DNA of 64,000 nucleotides, taken from an uncultured Pelagibacteraceae bacterium. GTDB taxonomy: Bacteria; Pseudomonadota; Alphaproteobacteria; Pelagibacterales; Pelagibacteraceae. Location: NCBI GenBank assembly GCA_902623735.1, contig CACNUU010000002.1, positions 98,761 to 162,760 on the forward strand. The letters are read 5' to 3'. Positions 27,792 through 37,767 of this stretch are shown piece after piece (within the stretch, counting starts at the first letter, position 1; the number at the start of each line of letters is the position of its first letter). The notes below the pieces were generated by a model. It ran no database searches, was not told where the DNA came from, and was given only the letters and a program-made list of their open reading frames with translations. Both the position numbers and the translations under genes were made by a program.

Positions 27792-29353
27792 TATTTAATT
27801 TTATTTTTTATAAGTTCTTTTGTTTCTTTAACACCAAAAAAACTTATAAAAAATCCCATCCTTGGTCCATTTTCATCACCAAATACAACTTCATAAATTA
27901 GCCTGAACCAATCTCTCAAATTTTTTGAGTAACCATTTTCCTTTCCAGTTGAGTAAATTAATGTTTGAATATCCTCGGGTGTCATCTGATCATTACAATC
28001 ATCAAGTTTTTTAATAAGAGCCTCTAAAGCTATTTTTTCTTCACTACTTGGTTTTTTGTATTTTTTATTTTTTTTAATAACATCATTAAAATATCTAATA
28101 GCATATCCAACTAATTTATCAAAAATTGGATAATCTTTTTCTGAAATATCTTTTTTATATTTTTTAACAAATTTCCAAAGAAGATCTTTGTTTTCAGCAT
28201 TGCTTGATTCAACTAAATTAAGAAGCATAGAAAATGACATTATAGTTTGCTCTTTTGGTGTTTTACTATTATGAACATGCCAAACAGGGTTCATTAAAAG
28301 CTGAAATTCATCTTGGTTATTTGTTTTTTCTAATAATTCTAAATACTCATCTACAGTTTTTGAAACTATTTCTTTATATAATTTTTTTGCTCTTTTAGGA
28401 TTTTGATACATATATAAAGATAAGCTTTCTGGTGATGCATATTCAAGCCATTGATCTATCGTAATTCCATTTCCTTTTGATTTGGAAATTTTTTCACCTT
28501 TCTCATCCAAAAATAATTCATATGCAAATCCTGATGGATTAGTTTTACCAATTAATTTAATTATTTTTGTTGATAGAATAGCACTTTCAATTAAATCTTT
28601 TCCATACATTTCAAAATCTACATCTAGAGCATACCACCTCATCGCCCAATCAACTTTCCATTGAAGTTTGCAATCTCCGTCTAAAATACTTTTTTCTAAA
28701 TCTTTACCATTATTATCAAAAACAATTTTTAAGTCTTTTTTATTTATCTCTTTAATAGGAATTTCTAAAACATGGCCTGTCTCAGGACAAATAGGCAAAA
28801 AAGGACTATACGTTTTTTGACGATCCTTTCCTAAGGTAGGTAAAATTATATTCATGATTCCATCATAATTATCTAAAATAACTTGAAGAGTTGGATTAAA
28901 AAAACCAGATTTATAAAGTTCAGTTGAACTTTTAAAACTATATTTAAAACTAAATTTATCTAAAAAATTTTTTAACATTTGATTATTATGTTCACCAAAA
29001 CTGCTAAATTTGTTAAACGGATCAGGAACTTGGGTGAGCGGTTTATGTAAATTCTTTTCAAGCAATTCTTTTTTAGGCACATTATCTGGAACTTTTCTCA
29101 AACCATCCATGTCATCAGAAAAAGTTATAATTTCTGAAGGAAGATCTGTTAAATGCTTTAATGCATTTACAATCATACTTGTTCTAGCGACTTCACCGAA
29201 TGTTCCAATGTGAGGTAATCCACTAGGACCATAACCTGTTTGAAGTATAATTTTTCCTTTTTTTTCAATAATTGATTTTCGTTCTCGAAGCATTTTTTTT
29301 GCTTCTACAAAAGGCCAAGCATTTGTTTTGTCTAAATTTTCCTTTTTAACCAT
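27791..29353 (-). CDS. lysK: Class I lysyl-tRNA synthetase
   Basis: 520 aa; HIGH-type GYGPSGLPHIGTFGEVART and GEKISKSKGNG (KMSKS). Confidence 0.95.
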   Translation of the reverse strand: MVKKENLDKTNAWPFVEAKKMLRERKSIIEKKGKIILQTGYGPSGLPHIGTFGEVARTSMIVNALKHLTDLPSEIITFSDDMDGLRKVPDNVPKKELLEKNLHKPLTQVPDPFNKFSSFGEHNNQMLKNFLDKFSFKYSFKSSTELYKSGFFNPTLQVILDNYDGIMNIILPTLGKDRQKTYSPFLPICPETGHVLEIPIKEINKKDLKIVFDNNGKDLEKSILDGDCKLQWKVDWAMRWYALDVDFEMYGKDLIESAILSTKIIKLIGKTNPSGFAYELFLDEKGEKISKSKGNGITIDQWLEYASPESLSLYMYQNPKRAKKLYKEIVSKTVDEYLELLEKTNNQDEFQLLMNPVWHVHNSKTPKEQTIMSFSMLLNLVESSNAENKDLLWKFVKKYKKDISEKDYPIFDKLVGYAIRYFNDVIKKNKKYKKPSSEEKIALEALIKKLDDCNDQMTPEDIQTLIYSTGKENGYSKNLRDWFRLIYEVVFGDENGPRMGFFISFFGVKETKELIKNKIK

Positions 29354-29441
29354 TATTTTCTCAAATTTAATCTTAATTTTAAGACTAAACTAATTCTTAT
29401 AGAGTTGAAATTTATTTACCATAAAATAATGTTCTTTCAAA

Positions 29442-30881
29442 ATGCCTAATTACAAAACTGTTTTTTTTACCTTGGGAATACTTCAAATAATTCTAGGGAT
29501 TTTTATGTTGATTCCAATAATTGTACAATTTATTTATAACGAAACTGACTCATCTTTTTTTGGAGCTTCAATAATTACAATTATATTTGGAACTCTATTT
29601 TTTTTATCAAATTTAGATCATCAAAAGAAATTAAATTTACAACAAGCCTTTTTATTAACAGCTTTATCTTGGATTAGTATTGCAATTTTTGGTTCTCTTC
29701 CTTTTGTTTTTTCGAGCACTAATTTTTCTTTTACTAACGCTTTTTTTGAAAGTATGTCAGGTATAACAACTACGGGCTCTACTATTATATCTAATTTAGA
29801 GGTAATGCCCAAGGGTATTTTATTTTGGAGAGCAATACTCCAATGGTTGGGTGGAATCGGTATAATAGTAATGGCAATAACCTTGATGCCAATAATGAAC
29901 GTTGGAGGAATGCAATTATTTAAAATTTCAAGCAATGATTCATCAGAAAAAATTCTTCCAAAATCAAAAGAAATTGCGCTTAGACTAATTTGTATTTATT
30001 TATTCTTAACTATTTTATGCGCCACATCATATTATATTTTTGGTATGAATTTTTTTGATAGCTTAACTCATTCGATGACAACAATCGCAACAGGTGGTTT
30101 TTCAAACTATAATGAATCAATTGGATATTTTAATGATATTTCAATAGAAATTTCATCAATAATATTTATTATATCAGGTAGTTTACCTTTTATAGCATAT
30201 ATCAAATTTTTAAATGGGGACAAGTCTATCTTTACCTCAGATATTCAAATAAGAACTTTTTTTAAAATTATTATTATTAGTGTGATCATACTTTCGTTAT
30301 ATCTAATTAGTAATAATGACATTCAATTTAATTTAAGATCTATTTTTTTTAATGTAATTTCGATATTAACAGGAACTGGTTATGTGAATGCTCAATTTGA
30401 TAATTGGGGAAGTTTTTCTTTAGCGATATTTTTGATCTTAATGTTTATAGGAGGTTGTGCAGGATCTACAACCTGTGGGATTAAGATATTCAGAGTTCAA
30501 ATTTTATTTTTATTCATTTCTACTCAATTAAAAAAAATAATTTACCCTAGGGGAATTTTTTTAATGAAATATGATCAAAACCCAATTGATAATAAATTTA
30601 TTTCATCAATTATTTCTTTCATTTTCATGTATTTGATAATATTTTTTATCTTAGCCGCGCTTCTATCATTGACTGGCTTAGATTTTATTACCTCTATATC
30701 TGGAGCAGCAACATCAATATCAAATGTTGGACCTGGATTAGGCTCTATAATTGGTCCTAATGGAAACTTTTCTACATTGCCTGATATTTCAAAATGGATA
30801 TTAACTATAGGTATGATTTTGGGTAGATTAGAACTATTTGCAATTCTCGTTTTATTTTTACCCTCTTTTTGGAGAAACTAA
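29442..30881 (+). CDS. trkH: TrkH-family potassium uptake protein
   Basis: FFESMSGITTTGSTII, LQWLGGIGIIVMAI, MTTIATGGFSNYNESIG, GGCAGSTTCGIKIFR. Confidence 0.95.
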   Translation: MPNYKTVFFTLGILQIILGIFMLIPIIVQFIYNETDSSFFGASIITIIFGTLFFLSNLDHQKKLNLQQAFLLTALSWISIAIFGSLPFVFSSTNFSFTNAFFESMSGITTTGSTIISNLEVMPKGILFWRAILQWLGGIGIIVMAITLMPIMNVGGMQLFKISSNDSSEKILPKSKEIALRLICIYLFLTILCATSYYIFGMNFFDSLTHSMTTIATGGFSNYNESIGYFNDISIEISSIIFIISGSLPFIAYIKFLNGDKSIFTSDIQIRTFFKIIIISVIILSLYLISNNDIQFNLRSIFFNVISILTGTGYVNAQFDNWGSFSLAIFLILMFIGGCAGSTTCGIKIFRVQILFLFISTQLKKIIYPRGIFLMKYDQNPIDNKFISSIISFIFMYLIIFFILAALLSLTGLDFITSISGAATSISNVGPGLGSIIGPNGNFSTLPDISKWILTIGMILGRLELFAILVLFLPSFWRN

Positions 30882-30884
30882 TTA

Positions 30885-32345
30885 ATGAAAAAAATTGATA
30901 TTTTTTTTGAAAAAAAACCTTTAAAGATGATTTGTTTGGGATTTTCATCGGGTCTTCCGATTTTATTAGTTTTTTCAACACTATCTGTTTGGCTTGTAAA
31001 AGCAGGAATTAGTCGAAGTACAGTGACATTATTTAGTTGGGCAGGATTTGCCTATGCATTTAAATATTTATGGTCACCACTTGTTGATAATTATAGATTG
31101 CCAATACTTAAAAAATTTGGTCATAGGAGAAGTTGGCTTTTACTATCTCAGCTCTTGATTATAATAGCATTAATTTTTACTGCATTTACGGATCCGAAAG
31201 AAAGTTTATTCTTAACTGCTTTATTTATTACAATCCTAGCTTTCTTTAGTGCAACTCAAGATATTTTAATTGATGCCTTCAGAATAGAATCGGCTCCACA
31301 ATCTTTACAAGGACCTTTATCATCAATGTATATTGCTGGATACAGAATTGCGATGCTTGTTGCTGGTGCAGGAAGTCTATGGCTTGCATCTTTTTTTGGA
31401 ACAGAGATTTATGATCAAAATGTATGGAAAAAAGTATATTTAATAATGTCCTTATTTATGTTGATTGGTGTTTTTGCAACAATCATCTCAGATGAGCCAA
31501 AGTTTAAAAGAAATTTTAATACTAATAATCATATAAAATTTTTGATCACTATACTAATTGCAGTTATTAGCTTTATCTTTTTATATTCTATAATTGATAA
31601 TCCTTTTAAGAAAGACGAAATTTTATCTAGTTTTCTTTTTTCAACGATGAGATTAATAATTTGTTTTATTTTTTCTTATTTAATGATTTCCTTATTAATA
31701 TTAATTAAATTTGCTCCAAAAAATAAAATTTCAAAAAGTTACATGGGTCCAATTTTAAATTTTATTAAAAGATATGGAAAATTTGCTTTTTTAATACTCC
31801 TTTTAATTTCTCTCTACAGAATTGCTGATATCGTAATGGGCGTTATGGCAAATATATTCTATTTAGAAAAAGGATATAAAATTTCAGAAATTGCAACTTA
31901 TTCCAAATTTTTTGGTGTTTTTGCGACAATACTTGGTGGGTTTATTGGTGGTTATTGCTCTTACAAATTTGGAACAATGAAATCTTTGTTTTTTGGTGCT
32001 TTGATTGCAGCCTCAAGTAACTTATTATTTGCTTGGTTAGCTATTTCACCTATTAGTGTAAATTTTCTAGTTACTGTAATAACTGCAGATAACATATCTA
32101 GCGGATTTGCAGGTGCTGCATTTGTAATTTATTTATCTGGATTAACTTCAATTAAATTTACAGCAACACAATATGCATTGTTCAGTTCAATCATGCTTTT
32201 TATACCAAAACTGATTGCAGGGTATGCTGGAGGCTGGGTGGATTTTATGGGATATTATTATTTTTTCTCTTTAACTGCTTTTTTAGGTTTACCAGTGCTT
32301 TTCTTAATATTTTGGATCAGCAAAGTAGCACCGGTTAAAAATTAG
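30885..32345 (+). CDS. ampG: AmpG-like MFS transporter (muropeptide permease family)
   Basis: 486 aa; GFSSGLPILLVFSTLSVWLVKAGISRSTVTLFSW, ATQDILIDAFRIE. Confidence 0.88.
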   Translation: MKKIDIFFEKKPLKMICLGFSSGLPILLVFSTLSVWLVKAGISRSTVTLFSWAGFAYAFKYLWSPLVDNYRLPILKKFGHRRSWLLLSQLLIIIALIFTAFTDPKESLFLTALFITILAFFSATQDILIDAFRIESAPQSLQGPLSSMYIAGYRIAMLVAGAGSLWLASFFGTEIYDQNVWKKVYLIMSLFMLIGVFATIISDEPKFKRNFNTNNHIKFLITILIAVISFIFLYSIIDNPFKKDEILSSFLFSTMRLIICFIFSYLMISLLILIKFAPKNKISKSYMGPILNFIKRYGKFAFLILLLISLYRIADIVMGVMANIFYLEKGYKISEIATYSKFFGVFATILGGFIGGYCSYKFGTMKSLFFGALIAASSNLLFAWLAISPISVNFLVTVITADNISSGFAGAAFVIYLSGLTSIKFTATQYALFSSIMLFIPKLIAGYAGGWVDFMGYYYFFSLTAFLGLPVLFLIFWISKVAPVKN

Positions 32346-33098
32346 ATGAAAAATAATTTTTTTAATATTGCTGTAAATAACATTTATACTAAACCTAACA
32401 TTAGATCAGAAGTAGGTACACAAATTTTATATGGAGAAAAATTTAAGATACTGAGTGAAAAAAAAAATTGGTTAAAAATTAAAACTGATTTTGATAATTA
32501 TACAGGATTCATAAAAAAACAAAAATTTTTAAACCAGTTCAAACCGCTATTTAAAATTTTTAAACCGAAATCGAGAATTTTTATAAAAAAAAAAAATAAA
32601 ATTTCTCCTTCCAAAAACTTTCTTTATTTTGCATCAGGAATATCAGTATTAAATAAAAATAAAGATTACATAGAATTTGAGAAAAATAAATGGATTAAAA
32701 AAAAAGACACAAAAGTAATTGATCATTATGAAAAGAATTATTCAAAAATATTCAAGTTGTTTTTAGATAGTAAATATCTATGGGGTGGCAAAACAAAAAA
32801 TGGTATTGATTGTTCCGCTTTAATTCAAATCTATTTTTATTATAACAGAATTTTTTTTCCAAGGGACTCTAAAGATCAAATCAAATATTGTAAGAGAACA
32901 AAAAAAAAGAGCTTTTGTAAAGGTGATATAATTTTTTGGAAAGGTCATGTTGGTATATGTTTAAATAAATCAAAATTTATTCACGCTTATGGCCCAAGAA
33001 AAAAAGTGATAATTATGCCTACAAAAGCAACGATCAAACTAATTAAAAAAACAGCAAATCTTAAAATTAAAAAAGTAAGTAATATGAAAAAATATTAA
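32346..33098 (+). CDS. SH3-domain NlpC/P60 family cell-wall hydrolase
   Basis: LWGGKTKNGIDCSALIQIYF catalytic Cys, FWKGHVGICLN catalytic His; N-terminal SH3-like repeats. Confidence 0.9.
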   Translation: MKNNFFNIAVNNIYTKPNIRSEVGTQILYGEKFKILSEKKNWLKIKTDFDNYTGFIKKQKFLNQFKPLFKIFKPKSRIFIKKKNKISPSKNFLYFASGISVLNKNKDYIEFEKNKWIKKKDTKVIDHYEKNYSKIFKLFLDSKYLWGGKTKNGIDCSALIQIYFYYNRIFFPRDSKDQIKYCKRTKKKSFCKGDIIFWKGHVGICLNKSKFIHAYGPRKKVIIMPTKATIKLIKKTANLKIKKVSNMKKY

Positions 33099-33991
33099 TT
33101 TCTTCCAAAATCAGGTTTGTTTGTATCCTGTTTTAATTTTATGATTCTAGATCTCACTTTTTTTGTTTGGATCAGTTTCTTTAAAATTGACATACTATTT
33201 TTTGAGTTGATATCTTTTTTAAAGGAATTAAGATTTTTAATAAACATATCAATAGCTTTTGAGACGTTTATTTTATTATCAAAAAAAATATCTCTCCACA
33301 TTATTTCGTTAGATGCTGCTATACGTGAAAAATCTCGTAAACCTCCTGCACTATATTTAATTAAATCATATTTTTGTTTTTTTTCAAAATCTTGAGCAGA
33401 TTTTACCAAATTGTAGGCGACTAGGTGAGGTAGGTGACTTGTGATCGAAAAAATTTTATCATGTTTTTCAACATTCATAATAACTGTTTTAGAACCAACT
33501 TTTTTCCAAAAAGAATTTAGAAATTTCAAATTTTTTAAATTAGTTTTTTTTTCTTTGATTAATATACACCACTTATCTTTAAACATATTTTCTTTACCAT
33601 ATTCTGGTCCACTTACTTCTGATCCTGTTATAGGATGGCTTTGAATCCAATGAATACCTTTCTTCAAAAATTTTTTAATAATTTTCGAAGACTCATTTTT
33701 TGAAGAACCAATATCCGTAATAATTGTATTTGATGAAATGAATTTATTAATTTTAATAATAAGATTTTTATATTCACTCATAGGTGTACAAAAAATAATT
33801 AGATCTGAATTGATCACAGCATCTTCTAACGAATTAACTATTTTTCCAGGTAATTTTAATTTTTTAATCTTAGAAATATTTAATTTTGATTTTTCATAAA
33901 TAAATATTTTTTTTGCTATTTTTTTTTTGGAAATTCTCCTTACCAAAGATGATCCTAATAATCCACATCCAATAATTAATACATTTTTCAT
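33095..33991 (-). CDS. tyrA: Prephenate/arogenate dehydrogenase
   Basis: VLIIGCGLLGSSLVRRI, SHPITGSEVSGPEYGKENMF, SHLPHLVAYNLV, SAGGLRDFSRIAAS. Confidence 0.95.
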   Translation of the reverse strand: MKNVLIIGCGLLGSSLVRRISKKKIAKKIFIYEKSKLNISKIKKLKLPGKIVNSLEDAVINSDLIIFCTPMSEYKNLIIKINKFISSNTIITDIGSSKNESSKIIKKFLKKGIHWIQSHPITGSEVSGPEYGKENMFKDKWCILIKEKKTNLKNLKFLNSFWKKVGSKTVIMNVEKHDKIFSITSHLPHLVAYNLVKSAQDFEKKQKYDLIKYSAGGLRDFSRIAASNEIMWRDIFFDNKINVSKAIDMFIKNLNSFKKDINSKNSMSILKKLIQTKKVRSRIIKLKQDTNKPDFGRN

Positions 33992-35073
33992 TTATTTAAA
34001 ATACTTTTTGCTTCTCTCATAAATTTAATATTTTCTTTTTTAGATCCAATTGTTAATCGCAACATATTTTTGATTTTATAACCATCTTCAGTAGATCTTA
34101 AAATAATACCTTTTAATTTCAATTTTTCGTAAAAGTATCTTGCCTTTAATTTACATTTCGTAAAGTTTAATAATAAAAAATTAGCAGAAACTTTATTTGA
34201 GCTAATGTTATACTTATTTAAAAAATTTTTTAATTTGGTTGCATATCTAATATTGTGTTTTATTGATCGAGAAATAAATTTATTATCTTTGAGAGACTCA
34301 ATCGCAGCTTTTTGTGCAACCTCATTAACATTAAATGGTGGTTTAATAATATTGAGTGCATCAATAATTTTCTTTGATCCGTGGCCCCATCCAATTCGTA
34401 AGGACGATAAACCATAAATTTTTGAAAATGTTCTCAATATAAAAACATTATATTTATTTTTAAATAAATCTAACCCTGATTTGTAATCATTATTTTTCAT
34501 ATATTCTGCATAAGCATCGTCCACAACCAACAGAATATTTTTTCTTAATTTTTTTCTCAACTCAATTAATTCAAGCTTAGTAAGGTATGTGCCTGTTGGA
34601 TTGTTTGGATTAGCTATAAAAACGATCTTAGTTTTTTTTGTAACCTTTTTAATTATTTCTGGTACAGATACTTTAAATTTTATTTCTTTGGCAAAAATAA
34701 CATTAGCACCAACTATGCTAGCATAAATTCTATACATCAAAAAACTAAATTGTGGAACAATCACTTCATCTTTTGGTTTTAAAAATAATTGGCACAACAT
34801 TTGAATTACTTCATCGGAGCCTGCTCCACAAATAATCCTATCCATATTACAATTAAATTTTTTTGCAATTTGATTTCTAAGTAATTTTGATTTTCCATCT
34901 GGGTATTTAGAAAAATTTAATTTTTTATTAGACATAACTTTCTTAACTCTCAAACTCATACCTAAAGCAGATTCGTTTGCAGAAAGTTTAATAATTTTTC
35001 TAAATCTCTTTAAATTTGATTTTCCTGGTTTATAGGCTTCAATATTCAGTTTTTTAAATGTAATGACACTCAT
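33988..35073 (-). CDS. hisC: Histidinol-phosphate / aromatic aminotransferase
   Basis: KLSANESALGMS, FIANPNNPTGTYL, FSKIYGLSSLRIGWG. Confidence 0.95.
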   Translation of the reverse strand: MSVITFKKLNIEAYKPGKSNLKRFRKIIKLSANESALGMSLRVKKVMSNKKLNFSKYPDGKSKLLRNQIAKKFNCNMDRIICGAGSDEVIQMLCQLFLKPKDEVIVPQFSFLMYRIYASIVGANVIFAKEIKFKVSVPEIIKKVTKKTKIVFIANPNNPTGTYLTKLELIELRKKLRKNILLVVDDAYAEYMKNNDYKSGLDLFKNKYNVFILRTFSKIYGLSSLRIGWGHGSKKIIDALNIIKPPFNVNEVAQKAAIESLKDNKFISRSIKHNIRYATKLKNFLNKYNISSNKVSANFLLLNFTKCKLKARYFYEKLKLKGIILRSTEDGYKIKNMLRLTIGSKKENIKFMREAKSILNK

Positions 35074-35147
35074 CTTTTTAATATTTATGACCTTTATAAT
35101 TAAAATAAGAATTTTTCATATAGTTATAAGTATAAATATTTTTAAAA

Positions 35148-35176
35148 TTGACATACTAAATAACTTCTTGTACAAA
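35148..35176 (+). promoter_or_regulatory. Sigma70-type promoter for metX leader
   Basis: TTGACA (35148-35153), 17 nt, TACAAA (35171-35176); expected start site falls at the first bases of the riboswitch P1 stem. Confidence 0.65.
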
Positions 35177-35181
35177 ATTTA

Positions 35182-35233
35182 TGCGCTGATTTACCTGAAT
35201 TGCGAGCGCTCTAAAAAAACCGCTAAAAAAGTT
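35182..35233 (+). ncRNA. SAM-II (SAM-alpha / metA-type) riboswitch aptamer, upstream of metX
   Basis: TGCGCTGATTTACCTGAATTGCGAGCGCTCTAAAAAAACCGCTAAAAAAGTT: P1 GCGCT (35183-35187)/AGCGC (35205-35209), conserved GATTTA loop, ATTGC, and 3' GCTAAAAA pseudoknot strand; GCG (35202-35204) can pair with CGC (35221-35223). Confidence 0.9.
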
Positions 35234-35265
35234 TTTTCTCGCAAAATTCACTAATCGGCTCTGTT

Positions 35266-36396
35266 ATGAATATAAAAAAGAATATAAAAACATTGATTAT
35301 TGAAAAACCGCTAAAATTAGACTGCGGTCAAACTATCAGTAATTTTCCTTTAGCCTATGAAACTTATGGAACTCTTAACAAAAATAAAGACAATGCAATT
35401 TTAGTTTGTCATGCCTTAACTGGGGATCAATTTGTCACTGGTATAAATCCAATTACCAATAAAGATGGGTGGTGGGCATATGCCGTTGGCCCAAATAAGT
35501 CTATTGATACAAATAAATATTTTGTTATTTGTGCAAATGTAATTGGTGGATGTATGGGATCTTTTGGACCTAGCCATGAAAATCCTAAAACAAAAAAAAT
35601 TTATGGAACAGACTTTCCAATTATTACAATTAATGACATGGTCAACGCCCAAGTAAATTTATTAGATTTCTTTGGTATTGAAAAACTTTTTTCAGTTATA
35701 GGAGGTTCAATGGGTGGTATGCAGGTTTTACAATTTGTTAGTAATTTTCCTGACAAGGCCAGAACAGCAATACCAATCGCCTGTACATCCAATCATTCTG
35801 CTCAGAATATTGCTTTCAATGAACTGGGTAGACAAGCTATTGCAGCTGATCACAATTGGCTAGATGGAAATTATGCTTCAAAAAATACTGTCCCGAATAA
35901 AGGATTGTCTGTTGCTCGAATGGCTGCACATATAACCTATTTGTCAAAAAAGGGACTTCAGGAAAAGTTTGGGAGAAAATTACAAGAAAGAGATGATCTT
36001 AAATTTGGTTTTGATGCTGACTTTCAAATAGAAAGTTATTTACGATATCAAGGCTCAGTTTTCGTAGATAGATTCGATGCAAATAGTTATCTTTATATAA
36101 CTAGAGCAATGGATTATTTTGATTTGGTAAAACAATTTAATGGTAATTTGTCTAATGCCTTTAAAAATACAAAAACTAAATTTTTTATAATATCTTTTAC
36201 TTCTGACTGGCTTTACCCAACCCAAGAAAATAAAGAGATTGTAATTGCTCTAAATGCAGTAAATGCAAATGTAGGTTTTGTAGAAATAGAATCTGATAAA
36301 GGTCATGACTCTTTTTTACTAGATGTGCCGGATTTTTTAAAAGCACTTAAAAATTTTTTAGATAAATCTTTTATAGAAAATCATGATGAAAACTGA
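35266..36396 (+). CDS. metX: Homoserine O-acyltransferase (MetX family)
   Basis: CHALTGDQFVTG, VIGGSMGGMQVLQF, GHDSFLLD. Confidence 0.96.
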   Translation: MNIKKNIKTLIIEKPLKLDCGQTISNFPLAYETYGTLNKNKDNAILVCHALTGDQFVTGINPITNKDGWWAYAVGPNKSIDTNKYFVICANVIGGCMGSFGPSHENPKTKKIYGTDFPIITINDMVNAQVNLLDFFGIEKLFSVIGGSMGGMQVLQFVSNFPDKARTAIPIACTSNHSAQNIAFNELGRQAIAADHNWLDGNYASKNTVPNKGLSVARMAAHITYLSKKGLQEKFGRKLQERDDLKFGFDADFQIESYLRYQGSVFVDRFDANSYLYITRAMDYFDLVKQFNGNLSNAFKNTKTKFFIISFTSDWLYPTQENKEIVIALNAVNANVGFVEIESDKGHDSFLLDVPDFLKALKNFLDKSFIENHDEN

Positions 36397-36982
36397 GTAT
36401 AAAATTATTGCTGATATTATTGAAAATAATTCGAGTGTATTAGATGTGGGATGTGATGATGGAACTTTGATGGAATTTTTAAAAACTAATAAAAATACTA
36501 ATATAAGAGGAATTGAAATTTCTAAAGAGAAAGTTCAAATTTGTATCGCTAAAGGATTAACTGTTATTGAAGGAAATGCAGAATTTGATCTAAAACAATT
36601 TCCTAATGACTCATTTGATTATGTCGTTTTAGGACAAACTTTACAAGCTTTTGTTAATCCAGAGTTGGTTATTAGAGAGCTTTTAAGAGTTGGTAAAAAA
36701 GCTGTTGTAACTATTCCTAATTTTGGACATTGGAAGGTTAGACTTAATTTGTTAATTAAAGGAACAATGCCAATTACAAATTCATTACCAAATGATTGGT
36801 ACAACACACCTAATATTCATATGTGCACGATAAAAGATTTTGTAAAATTCTCTAAAATAATTGGTTTCAAAATTTTTAAATCTTTAGCCTTAGAAAATAA
36901 AAATATATCTAATATAAATCGCTCAAATTTATTTTTCAAAAATTTATTTGGTGAACTTGGAATATTCTTAATAGAAAAATAA
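36383..36982 (+). CDS. metW: Methionine biosynthesis protein MetW
   Basis: VLDVGCDDGTLMEFL, FDYVVLGQTLQAFVNPELVIRELLRVGKKAVVTIPNFGHWKVRL. Confidence 0.96.
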   Translation: MMKTEYKIIADIIENNSSVLDVGCDDGTLMEFLKTNKNTNIRGIEISKEKVQICIAKGLTVIEGNAEFDLKQFPNDSFDYVVLGQTLQAFVNPELVIRELLRVGKKAVVTIPNFGHWKVRLNLLIKGTMPITNSLPNDWYNTPNIHMCTIKDFVKFSKIIGFKIFKSLALENKNISNINRSNLFFKNLFGELGIFLIEK

Positions 36983-37702
36983 ATGAAAATTGAAATCATA
37001 AAATGTCTGCAAGATAATTTCACTTATTTGATTATTGATAAAAAAACTCAAATTGCATGTGTTGTTGATCCTAGTGAGGCAGCACCTATTATTAAATTTT
37101 TACAAAATAAAAAAATAAATCTTAAGTATATACTTAATACTCATCATCATCACGATCATGTTGGTGGAAATATTGAATTAAAAAAAAAATATGATTGTAG
37201 CGTCATAGGCTTTAAAGGAGATAAAGATCGTATTCCAGAAATTGATATTCTATTAGAGGATAATCAAATATGGAAAAAAGATAACTTTGAAGCGAAAATT
37301 TATCATATTCCTGGTCATACAACAGGTCATATTGCTTTCCATTTTTTTAAAGAAAAAAAAATTTTTACTGGTGACACTTTATTTTCTCTTGGTTGTGGTA
37401 GATTATTTGAAGGCACCTATGAACAAATGTTTAACTCTTTAAAAAAAATTAAACAACTTCCTAAAGATACAGAAATCTACTGTGGTCATGAGTATACTTT
37501 GCAAAATTCTAATTTTTGTCAGGCTAATGATCCTGAGAATTTAAAACTTAAAGAAAAAATTGTAAGAATCAAAGACCATCTTAAAAAAAATTTACCTACT
37601 ATTCCGACTATTTTAGAAGATGAACTTGAATGTAATATATTTCTAAAAGCAAAAGATTTAAAAACTTTTTCAAAACTGAGAGATTTGAAGGATAATTTTT
37701 AG
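36983..37702 (+). CDS. gloB: Hydroxyacylglutathione hydrolase (glyoxalase II)
   Basis: LNTHHHHDHVGGN, HIPGHTTGHIAF, GDTLFSLGCGRLFEGT, CGHEYTLQN. Confidence 0.97.
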   Translation: MKIEIIKCLQDNFTYLIIDKKTQIACVVDPSEAAPIIKFLQNKKINLKYILNTHHHHDHVGGNIELKKKYDCSVIGFKGDKDRIPEIDILLEDNQIWKKDNFEAKIYHIPGHTTGHIAFHFFKEKKIFTGDTLFSLGCGRLFEGTYEQMFNSLKKIKQLPKDTEIYCGHEYTLQNSNFCQANDPENLKLKEKIVRIKDHLKKNLPTIPTILEDELECNIFLKAKDLKTFSKLRDLKDNF

Positions 37703-37712
37703 TTTATAGAGC

Positions 37713-37740
37713 TTGACTATGGTTTAGCTAAGATTATATT
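37713..37740 (+). promoter_or_regulatory. Sigma70-type promoter for rplU operon
   Basis: TTGACT (37713-37718), 16 nt, TATATT (37735-37740), 28 nt before rplU ATG. Confidence 0.6.
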
Positions 37741-37767
37741 GCGTTAATTAAAAATTAAATATTCTAT

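Noticed and set aside
35063-35254. 63-aa plus-strand ORF before metX
   Set aside because: Overlaps the hisC start and the riboswitch/promoter region; low-complexity hydrophobic translation without family resemblance
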